Shown here piece by piece: positions 34,573 through 43,953 of a stretch of DNA of 64,000 bases. The position numbers and the translations under genes are program-made. The notes beneath the pieces are model-generated. The model worked only from the letters and a program-made list of their open reading frames with translations, was not told the origin of the DNA and made no database searches. The DNA lies in the NCBI GenBank assembly GCA_963741985.1, contig CAVUKD010000002.1, forward strand, positions 1,922,001 through 1,986,000. Direction: 5' to 3'. The DNA comes from Cryomorpha sp963741985. Lineage in GTDB: Bacteria > Bacteroidota > Bacteroidia > Flavobacteriales_D > Cryomorphaceae. Position 1 is the first letter of the stretch; each line of letters starts with the position of its first letter.

Positions 34573-36204
34573 ATGCCTGCAAAATCTAAAATGCCAAAAG
34601 TAGCCTATTTCTGTATGGAATATGGCCTCAACGATAAATTGAAAACCTACGCCGGCGGTCTCGGAATTCTCGCCGGAGATTACCTCAAAGGTGCCAAAGA
34701 TCACAAATTTCCAATAGTCGGAATTGGCCTAAAATGGAAACAGGGATACTCCGACCAGTTCATCGACTCTGACGGAAAGCCATATGATAGCTACAAAAAT
34801 CAGGATTATGACTTTTTGGAAGATACCGGAGTTGAAGTAGTAGTCCGAATTCGCCGGCGCGATGTGAAAATAAAAGTGTGGAAGTGTACCAGTTTTGGTA
34901 ATGCACCGCTCTACTTGCTCGATACAGACGTGCCCGGCAATGAAGATGCATGGATTACCGGCCAACTCTATGGCTGGTTTGGCGAAGAACGTATCGCGCA
35001 GGAAATGGTGCTCGGGATAGGAGGAGTGCGTGCTCTTCGCGCTCTCGGGATTAAAACGGATTTATACCATTTCAACGAAGGCCACGCCCTTTTCGCAGGT
35101 TTTGAACTAATTCGGGAAAAACATGATGCCGGAGCTTCTTATGATGCCGCTTTCGCCAAAAGCCGTGAAGAGATAGTTTTCACCACACATACTCCGATTG
35201 TGCAAGGGAATGAATCGCATCCAATAGACCGATTGATATATATGGGTGCCAATCTTGGCATGACGGTTGAACAACTTGTAGATCTTGGCGGGGCTCCTTT
35301 CAATATGACAGTTGGAGCATTGCGCCTTTCGAAAATATCGAATGCCGTTGCTCAGCTTCACGGCGAAACCGCAAATGAAATGTGGAAAGATGTGAATGGA
35401 AAATCAGAAATTATTCCGATTACCAATGCCATTCACCTGCCTACGTGGGTAGACCCAAAAATGATTCATGCCGCCGAAAACAAGGAAGATCTTTGGACAC
35501 CGCACATGAATAATAAGAAAGCAATGATTGCTTTTGTAGAAGAGCGAACAGGTACTCGCCTCAAAGAGGACGTCCTCACCTTAGGTTTTTCACGTCGTGC
35601 CGTTCCGTACAAGCGTGCCAACCTGCTTTTCCGTGATCCTGAGGTAATCGATCCGCTTTTGCGTAACGGGAAACTTCAAATTGTATATTCAGGAAAGGCA
35701 CACCCACTTGATGACAATGGTAAACTGCTTATTGAAGAAATTGTTGGCTTCAGTCAAAAATACCCTCACGCTGTAGTGTATGTGCCAAATTACGACATGG
35801 CAACCGGTGCAGCCCTAACCCGTGGAGCAGATGTATGGTTGAATAATCCCCGTCGCCCGAAAGAGGCAAGTGGTACGTCAGGTATGAAAGCCGCTATCAA
35901 CGGAGTGCTCAACTTCAGCATACTTGATGGCTGGTGGCCTGAGGCATGTGAAGACGGCGTAAATGGTTGGCAGTTTGGCGATGGCTACGAAGGAGAAACC
36001 GAAGCTGAACAAGACAAACACGATGGCGATGCGCTCTACGAGGTATTGCTCAATAAAGTGATGCCAACATACTACGATCATCGCACCAAATGGCTCAGTA
36101 TGATGAAGCATTCTATTCTGGACTGCAAAGATCAATTTGCGGTTAAGCGAATGCTCGATGAATATTTCGAGAAGCTCTATCTGAGCGATTCATCTCGGCC
36201 CTAA
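34573..36204 (+). CDS. glgP: Alpha-glucan phosphorylase, short form
   Basis: About 543 residues; related to the compact GT35-type phosphorylases (~550 aa). VAYFCMEYGLNDKLKTYAGGLG at the N-terminus, FNEGHALFAGFEL (~170) and EEIVFTTHTPIVQGNE (~200) are typical. The pyridoxal-phosphate lysine lies in EASGTSGMKAAINGVLN (~425-440). It releases glucose-1-phosphate from glycogen or maltodextrins in the cytosol. Single gene. Confidence 0.88.
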   Translation: MPAKSKMPKVAYFCMEYGLNDKLKTYAGGLGILAGDYLKGAKDHKFPIVGIGLKWKQGYSDQFIDSDGKPYDSYKNQDYDFLEDTGVEVVVRIRRRDVKIKVWKCTSFGNAPLYLLDTDVPGNEDAWITGQLYGWFGEERIAQEMVLGIGGVRALRALGIKTDLYHFNEGHALFAGFELIREKHDAGASYDAAFAKSREEIVFTTHTPIVQGNESHPIDRLIYMGANLGMTVEQLVDLGGAPFNMTVGALRLSKISNAVAQLHGETANEMWKDVNGKSEIIPITNAIHLPTWVDPKMIHAAENKEDLWTPHMNNKKAMIAFVEERTGTRLKEDVLTLGFSRRAVPYKRANLLFRDPEVIDPLLRNGKLQIVYSGKAHPLDDNGKLLIEEIVGFSQKYPHAVVYVPNYDMATGAALTRGADVWLNNPRRPKEASGTSGMKAAINGVLNFSILDGWWPEACEDGVNGWQFGDGYEGETEAEQDKHDGDALYEVLLNKVMPTYYDHRTKWLSMMKHSILDCKDQFAVKRMLDEYFEKLYLSDSSRP

Positions 36205-36338
36205 AGATTCTTTTGAGAAACAGGATCTGCTCCATTTATCGCGCAAATGATAATCTGTAACCCGAGAGTGCACTGACTTTTCGCGCAACTTTTGAATGCA
36301 TGTCGCGTATAAAAATTTCAGAATAAAATTTTTGTACC

Positions 36339-37793
36339 ATGTCTATCGCTGCCTCACAAAACTATATTTCAGGCCAGTCTCTTCAAAGCCGGGAGTACGA
36401 TAAGAGATTTAAATTTAAACTCGTTCTCAGGATTACTTTTCTAATGTCCGTTGCCGGCTTTTTATGGGCTGTGGGAATGTTTGTTATCGGTGCGTATGAA
36501 TTGATTGTTATTCCGGTATTATATCTTATTCTTTCCGCTGTCAATATGTGGATTTGTACCAAATCCAAAAAAACGAGTGGTGTTTACAATTTTCAGTTTC
36601 TAATAAGTATCCTTTTTCCTTGTCTCTTTCAGGTTATTGCAGGAGGTGCGATGGCTGCAGGGTTTGTGATGATTTGGAGTATGGTTGCTTTACTTACAAT
36701 AGGCACCTTTTCTTCTGTGAGCGAAATTATAAAATGGACCGTTTATACTTTAGCGGTGTCTTTGGCGGCACTGGTATTTGAATTTTCACCCTATTACAAC
36801 TTTCAGAGCACCATCGACATCCCGCCCATGAATATGTTGGTCTTCAATATTATGGCGGCATTTATTGTAATTTTGTACATCGGTTTTTTCTTTGTAAGTA
36901 CTATGGAAAGAACCCGAAACCGCCTCGCGAAAGCTATTGGGGAAGTACAAGAGTTGAACACCGTTTTGCAGAAAAAAAACGATTCGCATGAACAAGGCCT
37001 AATTGATGCACGCGATATTCAGGCCACATTTTTTAAAAGCGAAGATCATTTGAGATCCGTATTTACAAAAATGTTTTTGCTTCAGGAAGCAAAGAATTAC
37101 GTAAACGGAGATTTCATCTGGGCGGAACAAAAAGGTGACTATAAATACATTATCAGTGGCGATTGCAGCAATAAATGGTCTTCCCGAGGTTTGCTGACCA
37201 TGCTTCTGGTTTCTGCCGTGGAAAGAGTTTTTCAGGAGAAAAGTTTTACTGATCCGGGAGAGTTTTTAACCAAGTTAAATAAGCGACTTCTGGAGAACAG
37301 GAATCTCAATGCTTCGAATTTGAACTTGAATTTGTGTCTCACCATGCTTATTATCAATGCTAAAACGAATGATGCAAAACTTGCCACTGCGGGCGGTAAG
37401 CTCTTTGTAAAAAAAGGGTCGGATCAAAAAGTAACAAGTTACGAAGTAAGCAAATATTGTGTTGGGGCCGTTGATGCTGAAAAGCGCTTCAAGTCTGTGG
37501 ATATTGGTCTGGAAATAGGAGATACAGTGTATATGTGTACCGATGGATTTATAAATCAAACCAACAACACCGGAGTGAAATATGGAATCGATAGATTTAT
37601 CCGTTTTCTGGAAGGACTAGATACCGAATATGCTTTCTCACAAAAGAGAAGCCTAACCAAGGAATTCAACCAATGGGTTGAAAATGGCGCGCAATCGGAT
37701 GATGTGCTTATCTGTGGATTTGAAATTGAAGATCCGAAACTGGTTTACGAGGAGATCGAAAAACTTGAGATTTATGCGGGAGTACGTTCTTAA
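36339..37793 (+). CDS. Membrane-anchored SpoIIE-type PP2C phosphatase
   Basis: A 484-residue protein. Six hydrophobic helices (~28-195) are followed by a short coiled coil (~200-225) and a SpoIIE domain. Metal-ligand aspartates are seen in VNGDFIWAEQ, IISGDCSN, CTDGFINQ and QSDDVLICGFEI. The usual GHGVPA loop after the second aspartate is replaced by NKWSSRG, so substrate contact may differ. Such proteins dephosphorylate anti-sigma-antagonist-like partners in response to membrane signals; no partner kinase or STAS gene is nearby. Frame intact. Confidence 0.85.
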   Translation: MSIAASQNYISGQSLQSREYDKRFKFKLVLRITFLMSVAGFLWAVGMFVIGAYELIVIPVLYLILSAVNMWICTKSKKTSGVYNFQFLISILFPCLFQVIAGGAMAAGFVMIWSMVALLTIGTFSSVSEIIKWTVYTLAVSLAALVFEFSPYYNFQSTIDIPPMNMLVFNIMAAFIVILYIGFFFVSTMERTRNRLAKAIGEVQELNTVLQKKNDSHEQGLIDARDIQATFFKSEDHLRSVFTKMFLLQEAKNYVNGDFIWAEQKGDYKYIISGDCSNKWSSRGLLTMLLVSAVERVFQEKSFTDPGEFLTKLNKRLLENRNLNASNLNLNLCLTMLIINAKTNDAKLATAGGKLFVKKGSDQKVTSYEVSKYCVGAVDAEKRFKSVDIGLEIGDTVYMCTDGFINQTNNTGVKYGIDRFIRFLEGLDTEYAFSQKRSLTKEFNQWVENGAQSDDVLICGFEIEDPKLVYEEIEKLEIYAGVRS

Positions 37794-37808
37794 AAACCAG
37801 AATCAGGT

Positions 37809-39053
37809 TTATTCGTAGCGCAATGCATCAATCGGGTCGAGAGCTGCAGCTTTTTTGGCCGGATAATAACCACTTACAACTCCTACAATAAAGCATAAGA
37901 TTACCCCTCCGATTATCCATCTCCAAGGTATTATAAAGCTGCTGTTTATCAATATCGCGATTAGGTTCCCGCAGGCAATTCCCATTATGATACCTAAAAA
38001 TCCGCCGAGTTGACCAATTAGAATAGCTTCAACCAAAAACTGATTCCGAATGGTTTTGCTGCTCGCACCCACAGCTTTTCGAATCCCAATCTCACGCGTC
38101 CTTTCGGTAACAGAAACCAACATGATATTCATCAAACCTATTGCTGCTCCTAGTAATGTCAGTGCACCGATGAGCGTGGCAATTATCACAATCAGTGAAA
38201 GCTTATCCATAAGTATGCTCGCCAGGCTGTCACTTTGAGTCGTATCAAAGGAGTCTGATTCACCCGGTCTATCCCCCCTAATATTTCGAAAAGTGGAGAT
38301 AGCAGCTAATTTAGCCGGCTCAAGTTCAGGTGTCTGAATCGTTTGAATATTAATGGTGTAGTCACTTTTTGATCCCTGAAAATTGAGTTTTGCATTGGTC
38401 AATGGAATCAAAACTTGATTGTCACCTCCAAATCCAAAACTGTTTCCTTTTGATTTTAAAACACCGATAACCGAATAGCGCTTTCCACCCACAAAAACTC
38501 CTTTTCCCAATGGCGAAATCATTCCTTCATTGAAAACCTTATCCGATACATCCTTCCCGATTATCGCCACAGGAGCCCCTTCTTTACTTTCATCAGTTGA
38601 AAAACCACGGCCGATTTCGAGCGAATATCCAGCGGTTTTCAAATAATTTTCACTGGTACCCAATACCTGAACATTCGGGTTGGTTTTGGTAGAAAGATAT
38701 CGCACAGTAGCGTTAAAACTTACCATTGTCGAAGCTGAGGTTAGTGCAGGATAAGGGTAGCGCTCCATAAATGTCATTGCCTCGCGGTAACGAATTACCT
38801 GATTTTGCTTTTCCACCTCACCACCATGTCTACCTCTTAGTCTCCCAGCATTCGATTGCAAATTGAAAGTATTTGATCCCATCCGCGAAAAATCGGATTC
38901 GATCTTATTTTGCAAGGCATCAATGGCCGTGAGAATTCCAACCAAAGCGGTGATACCTACAGCTATAATCAAGGCTGTGAGTGTAGTGCGCAAAAGCTGC
39001 CCCCGAATGGAGCGGAAGGCAATTTTGATATTTTCTAATTGAGATTTTCGCAA
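37809..39053 (-). CDS. MacB/FtsX-type ABC transporter permease
   Basis: A 414-residue protein with one N-terminal helix (~20-42), a large periplasmic MacB-like domain (~45-275) and three C-terminal helices (LSLIVIIATLIGALTLLGAAIGLMN and two more). GLMNIMLVSVTERTREIGIRKAVGAS (~315-340) is the permease signature (FtsX, PF02687). It resembles tripartite efflux or lipoprotein-release permeases. No ATPase gene is adjacent, so its partner must be elsewhere. Convergent with the phosphatase gene. Confidence 0.9.
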   Translation of the reverse strand: MRKSQLENIKIAFRSIRGQLLRTTLTALIIAVGITALVGILTAIDALQNKIESDFSRMGSNTFNLQSNAGRLRGRHGGEVEKQNQVIRYREAMTFMERYPYPALTSASTMVSFNATVRYLSTKTNPNVQVLGTSENYLKTAGYSLEIGRGFSTDESKEGAPVAIIGKDVSDKVFNEGMISPLGKGVFVGGKRYSVIGVLKSKGNSFGFGGDNQVLIPLTNAKLNFQGSKSDYTINIQTIQTPELEPAKLAAISTFRNIRGDRPGESDSFDTTQSDSLASILMDKLSLIVIIATLIGALTLLGAAIGLMNIMLVSVTERTREIGIRKAVGASSKTIRNQFLVEAILIGQLGGFLGIIMGIACGNLIAILINSSFIIPWRWIIGGVILCFIVGVVSGYYPAKKAAALDPIDALRYE

Positions 39054-39156
39054 CTGCTTATTTTTTTCGTGCTAAAATTACGAAACTACCACTTCACCTT
39101 TTAACCGCTCATCATAATTTGGTATTTTCGCGCCCACTTCAGATAAAATATATTTT

Positions 39157-41427
39157 ATGACTTTCGATATTGATATGATTAAGGCGGTGTATGAAAAATT
39201 CCCGGAAAGGGTTGCCGCCGCTAAAAAATTGCTAAATAAGCCATTGACGCTTTCAGAGAAAATTCTCTACACCCACCTTTCCGAAGGAGCTGCAAAAGAG
39301 GCTTTCCAACGTGGAAAGTCATACGTAGACTTCGCTCCGGATCGAATCGCCATGCAAGATGCCACGGCGCAGATGGCGCTTTTGCAATTTATGCAAGCCG
39401 GTAAAGAAAGAACCGCGGTTCCATCGACCGTTCATTGCGACCACTTGATTCAGGCCAAAGTTGGTGCGGATCAGGATTTGCAGGAATCAATCAATAAAAG
39501 CTCGGAAGTTTTCAATTTTCTCGAATCGGTTTCGAGCAAATATGGCATCGGATTCTGGAAACCAGGTGCAGGAATTATTCATCAGGTTGTTTTGGAAAAT
39601 TACGCATTCCCCGGGGGAATGATGATCGGTACCGATTCGCATACCGTAAATGCCGGCGGACTTGGAATGGTAGCTATCGGAGTAGGTGGTGCTGATGCAG
39701 TCGATGTAATGGCCGGAATGCCTTGGGAGCTTAAGTTCCCAAAATTGATCGGTGTAAAACTCACCGGCAAATTGAGCGGCTGGACTGCCCCCAAAGATAT
39801 TATCCTTAAAGTGGCGGGTATCCTTACGGTAAAAGGCGGTACAGGCTGCATCGTTGAATATTTCGGCGAAGGCGCAAAAAATCTCTCGTGCACCGGAAAA
39901 GGTACGATCTGTAATATGGGCGCAGAAATTGGTGCTACCACTTCTACCTTTGGCTATGACCAATCCATGGAGCGATACCTCCACGCTACAGGCCGCGCCG
40001 ATGTGGCCAATCTGGCAAATGAAATTGCTGAACACCTTTCCGGCGACGATGAAGTGTATGCCAATCCAGAAAAATATTTCGATCAGGTTATCGAAATCGA
40101 CTTAAATACGCTTTCACCATTTATTAACGGGCCGTTCACTCCCGATTTGGCAACTCCTGTTGCTGAAATGAAAGAACGTGCCAGCAAATCTGACTGGCCC
40201 ACAAAAATCGAATGGGGATTAATCGGTTCGTGTACGAATTCGTCTTACGAAGATATTTCGCGTGCTAGTTCTATCGCTGCCGATGCGATTGCCAAGGGGC
40301 TTACGCCAAAAGCAGAATTCGGAATCAATCCCGGATCGGAACAAGTGCGATATACTATTGAGCGGGATGGCTTTCTCGATACTTTTGAAAAACTGGGCGC
40401 AATGATTTTCACGAATGCCTGTGGGCCATGTATTGGCCAGTGGGCGCGAGCCGGAGCTGATAAAGAAGAGAAAAACTCAATTGTTCATTCCTTCAACCGA
40501 AACTTTGCCAAACGTGCCGATGGAAATCCGAATACTCATGCTTTTGTGACATCACCCGAGATGGTTGCCGCAATTGCTATTTCTGGCGATCTTACTTTCA
40601 ATCCTTTAACGGATACGCTTGTAAATGATAGAGGCGAGAGGGTAAAACTCGCTGAGCCAACCGGTTTTGAGCTTCCGCCAAAAGGTTTTGATGTGGAAGA
40701 TCCGGGCTACAAAGCACCTGCAGATTCTACTCGCGATGTTGAAGTAGTCGTAAAGCCCGACTCAAACCGACTGCAATTACTCGAGCCTTTTGAACCCTGG
40801 GACGGGAAAAACATAACCGGAATGAAATTGCTTATAAAAGCTTTCGGAAAATGTACGACCGACCATATTTCAATGGCTGGGCCTTGGTTGCGCTACCGCG
40901 GTCACCTCGATAATATCTCGAATAATACCCTGACCGGAGCGATGAATGCCTTCAACAAGGAAACCGATAAAGTTAAAAACCAACTCACAGGCGAATACGG
41001 TACGGTGCCTGATGTGCAGCGTGCATACAAGGCTGCCGGAGTTCCAACAATCGTAGTTGGTGATCATAACTACGGAGAAGGTTCTTCGCGTGAACATGCC
41101 GCTATGCAGCCAAGACATCTCGGCGTGAAAATAGTTTTGGTAAAATCATTTGCACGAATTCACGAAACAAATTTGAAGAAGCAAGGGTTGCTCGGACTCA
41201 CCTTTGCAAATGAAGCCGACTATGACAAAATTCGTGAAAACGATACTATTGAAACGCTTGATTTAGATCAGTTTGCCGAAGGAAAACCTATGAATGTTAA
41301 ATTCAAGCATGAGGATGGAACGGAAGATGTAATCGAGACAAACCACACCTATAACGAAGGACAAATTGCTTGGTATAAAGCCGGTTCAGCCCTTAATTTG
41401 ATTAAGAAAATGCAAGCCGAAAATTAG
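39157..41427 (+). CDS. acn: Aconitate hydratase (mitochondrial-type)
   Basis: A 756-residue TCA-cycle enzyme that isomerises citrate to isocitrate with a [4Fe-4S] cluster. Cluster cysteines are in GSCTNSSYED (~359) and TNACGPCIGQW (~422). Substrate-region motifs include GTDSHTVNAGGLG (~160) and GDHNYGEGSSREHAA (~630, swivel domain). The length fits the mitochondrial type found in Bacteroidota rather than AcnA/IRP (~890) or AcnB. It is followed by a clear terminator. Confidence 0.95.
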   Translation: MTFDIDMIKAVYEKFPERVAAAKKLLNKPLTLSEKILYTHLSEGAAKEAFQRGKSYVDFAPDRIAMQDATAQMALLQFMQAGKERTAVPSTVHCDHLIQAKVGADQDLQESINKSSEVFNFLESVSSKYGIGFWKPGAGIIHQVVLENYAFPGGMMIGTDSHTVNAGGLGMVAIGVGGADAVDVMAGMPWELKFPKLIGVKLTGKLSGWTAPKDIILKVAGILTVKGGTGCIVEYFGEGAKNLSCTGKGTICNMGAEIGATTSTFGYDQSMERYLHATGRADVANLANEIAEHLSGDDEVYANPEKYFDQVIEIDLNTLSPFINGPFTPDLATPVAEMKERASKSDWPTKIEWGLIGSCTNSSYEDISRASSIAADAIAKGLTPKAEFGINPGSEQVRYTIERDGFLDTFEKLGAMIFTNACGPCIGQWARAGADKEEKNSIVHSFNRNFAKRADGNPNTHAFVTSPEMVAAIAISGDLTFNPLTDTLVNDRGERVKLAEPTGFELPPKGFDVEDPGYKAPADSTRDVEVVVKPDSNRLQLLEPFEPWDGKNITGMKLLIKAFGKCTTDHISMAGPWLRYRGHLDNISNNTLTGAMNAFNKETDKVKNQLTGEYGTVPDVQRAYKAAGVPTIVVGDHNYGEGSSREHAAMQPRHLGVKIVLVKSFARIHETNLKKQGLLGLTFANEADYDKIRENDTIETLDLDQFAEGKPMNVKFKHEDGTEDVIETNHTYNEGQIAWYKAGSALNLIKKMQAEN

Positions 41428-41457
41428 GGTTTAGAGAATGTAGTAACCTGTAGAGTG

Positions 41458-41486
41458 AGCCCCGCGATAATTTCGCGGGGCTTTTT
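41458..41486 (+). terminator. Intrinsic terminator after aconitase
   Basis: AGCCCCGCGA / TCGCGGGGCT is a perfect 10-bp stem with a 5-base loop (TAATT) followed by a T-run, 31 bases after the aconitase stop. Confidence 0.92.
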
Positions 41487-41538
41487 AGAACGATCTGCTC
41501 AAATTCCATTAAATTTGGAACCTAAGAAATAAAAATCT

Positions 41539-42579
41539 GTGACCAATCCTATCAACGATCTTATCCTCCGCGCTGCCACGGGCGAAACAGTGGAACGAAC
41601 ACCTGTTTGGCTTATGCGTCAGGCAGGTAGAATATTACCCGAGTACCGGGCTATTCGCAATGCGCTTTCGGGCTTCAAAGAATTGGTGGAAACACCTGCT
41701 CTGGCCGCCGAAGTGACCATCCAGCCAGTGGATATTCTCGGAGTGGACGCTGCGATTATCTTCTCCGATATTCTGGTTATTCCCGAAGCGATGGGATTGA
41801 CGTACGAAATGATCGAAAAAAAAGGACCGTTTTTTCCAAAGACCATTGATTCCGAAGCCGATTTTCATCAAATACGAGTGGCCGAAGGCGGTGAACTCGA
41901 ATATGTGTATGAGGCGATAAAAGAAACCCTTCGCGGATTGGAGAATCGCGTTCCACTGATTGGATTTGCCGGAGCTCCTTTTACCATCTTCTGCTATATG
42001 ATTGAGGGGAGTGGTTCCAAGACTTTTTCCAAAGCCCGCAAAATGCTTTGGCAGCGACCCGATCTCGCGCATCGTCTGCTCGAAATGATAGCGAATTCCA
42101 CAATCAATTATTTGCAGAAGCAAATCGAGGCTGGCGTTCATATGGTTCAGATTTTTGATTCCTGGGCCGGGATTTTATCCGCTGAGCAATACCGCGAATT
42201 CGGAATTCCATATCTCGATATGATTTGTAAAGATTTGGATCTCAAAGTTCCGGTTACGCTTTTCGCCAAAGGCGCCCACTTCTCTATTCGCGATTTGGCA
42301 CTACTCGAATGCAATACGATCGGCCTCGATTGGAATATGCCGATTACCCTTGCCCGACAAATGGCAGGACCTCAAAAAACACTTCAGGGAAACCTTGATC
42401 CCACTACGCTTTATGCCAGTGGCAAGGAAATTGTAAAGCAAACTGAGAAAATGTTAGCTCAATTCGGTTCAAATCGACATATTGCGAACCTCGGTCACGG
42501 CGTTTATCCCGATACAGATCCCGAGTCCGTTAAAATATTTATTGACACAGTTAAAGGTTATACACATGATAAAAATTAA
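41539..42579 (+). CDS. hemE: Uroporphyrinogen decarboxylase
   Basis: A 346-residue heme-pathway enzyme that converts uroporphyrinogen III to coproporphyrinogen III. PVWLMRQAGRILPEYR near the N-terminus contains the substrate-binding arginines. IIFSDILVIPEAMG (~75) carries the catalytic aspartate, and LIGFAGAPFTI is also conserved. The start is GTG. Its last 14 bases overlap the start of an OmpA-family gene, an unusual pairing. Confidence 0.95.
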   Translation: MTNPINDLILRAATGETVERTPVWLMRQAGRILPEYRAIRNALSGFKELVETPALAAEVTIQPVDILGVDAAIIFSDILVIPEAMGLTYEMIEKKGPFFPKTIDSEADFHQIRVAEGGELEYVYEAIKETLRGLENRVPLIGFAGAPFTIFCYMIEGSGSKTFSKARKMLWQRPDLAHRLLEMIANSTINYLQKQIEAGVHMVQIFDSWAGILSAEQYREFGIPYLDMICKDLDLKVPVTLFAKGAHFSIRDLALLECNTIGLDWNMPITLARQMAGPQKTLQGNLDPTTLYASGKEIVKQTEKMLAQFGSNRHIANLGHGVYPDTDPESVKIFIDTVKGYTHDKN

Positions 42580-43744
42580 AACACTCCTCTTTCTTTTTCT
42601 GGGAATTATTGCCGTTGCACCCCTAACAGCACAAGATGATAAAGGGGATGACGATCCGGACAACTTCGTTCCAAACGGAAGTTTTGAGAAAATTGAAGGC
42701 TCCCTGCGTCGCGATGGACAGTTCGATCTCGCCACCGATTGGGGAAGTGCTACAGATGAAATTCCAGGCCTTTTTGCTACCAACATTAAGAGCCGCTATG
42801 TAGCAGTTCCTGAAAATATGTACGGAAAAGAAGACCCTGCCGATGGAGAGAATTACGCCGGAATTGTGGCCTATAGCTACCGGAGCAAACGGGCAAGAAG
42901 CTATGTGACTGTTGAATTAAAAAAGAAATTAAAGGAAAACACGCTGTATTGTGTGCGTTATAAAGCGTCCCTTGCTGAGCGGTCTCGCTATGCTTCGAAC
43001 AACCTGGGTGTCGTAATCTCCAAAAAGAACATTAATCAAAAAGGAACAGGAATGATCACAGATCCCACTGCAGTTGTAAACGATCAAAATAAGATCGTAA
43101 ACCAAACCGATGGATGGTGGCAATTTTGTAAAAGATTTGAAGCCAAAGGGAACGAACAATATCTCACGATTGGTAATTTTTCAAGCGATGGGAGTACCGC
43201 CAATGAGACCCGCGAAGTTTCTGCCGACTATGAAAAAGGCCCGGAAATAGCTGCTTATTACTATATTGATAATGTGGAAATTCGGGAGGTTACATCCGAT
43301 GGGGATTGTGGCTGCGCAAATACCAAAATCCCTGAAAGTAAAGTCATTTATTCCGCTTCAGTGCAGCTCAATGATGATATGACAATGACGGATAAAGTCG
43401 AAGCTATCGATGCATATTTCTACCAATATCAGTCAGAAGTAGTATCTGCAGCCAAAAGAAGTATAGATCAGATTATAGCAATGATGAAGTCCAGTCCGGC
43501 AATGAAAGTGCAAGTAATTGGACATATGGACAATGAGGAAGCCGAACTGGCTAAAACAGAATCGAGTCTCCAGAATCTTTCTGAAGATCGCGCCAAAAAT
43601 GTACGTGAATACATGGCTTCGCAAGGAGTGGATCGAACCCATATTCTTACGGACGATAAGAAGAATACACAGCCTGTTTCGAAAATGGCTACCGCTATTT
43701 CTCTAGCGAAAAATCGTAGGGTGGAATTTAAGATCGTCTTTTAA
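42566..43744 (+). CDS. OmpA-family protein with jelly-roll-like N-terminus
   Basis: About 392 residues. The start at 42566 gives a typical signal peptide ending APLTAQ. The N-terminal domain starts FVPNGSFEKIEG and ends AAYYYIDNVEIREV (~235), the same layout as the proteins at 2028 and 43954. The C-terminal OmpA domain is degenerate: VQVIGHMDNEEAEL replaces the usual GHTDN, and the end is SLAKNRRVEFKIVF. Reduced peptidoglycan binding is possible. It overlaps hemE by 14 bases and may share its transcript. Confidence 0.82.
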   Translation: MIKIKTLLFLFLGIIAVAPLTAQDDKGDDDPDNFVPNGSFEKIEGSLRRDGQFDLATDWGSATDEIPGLFATNIKSRYVAVPENMYGKEDPADGENYAGIVAYSYRSKRARSYVTVELKKKLKENTLYCVRYKASLAERSRYASNNLGVVISKKNINQKGTGMITDPTAVVNDQNKIVNQTDGWWQFCKRFEAKGNEQYLTIGNFSSDGSTANETREVSADYEKGPEIAAYYYIDNVEIREVTSDGDCGCANTKIPESKVIYSASVQLNDDMTMTDKVEAIDAYFYQYQSEVVSAAKRSIDQIIAMMKSSPAMKVQVIGHMDNEEAELAKTESSLQNLSEDRAKNVREYMASQGVDRTHILTDDKKNTQPVSKMATAISLAKNRRVEFKIVF

Positions 43745-43953
43745 TTGCGCCGGGTCGAAATTTTTTATTTTAAAAAGAAAATCCGGTACCCCAGCTGGTA
43801 GCAGATTTTCTTACTACGAAATTCAGGGCGCCCGATTGAAAGTTCAACCAAAGAATTTGCAGCCGATTTCAGTTGGGGTTGTAAGGAAAATCCCCTAAGC
43901 CAAAAGAACCTCATTCTTCGTGGTTTAATAAGATGATTTCTATTGCTTGAATA

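Noticed and set aside
39487..40035. 182-residue minus-strand frame inside aconitase
   Set aside because: Antisense shadow of a well-conserved enzyme; no start context.
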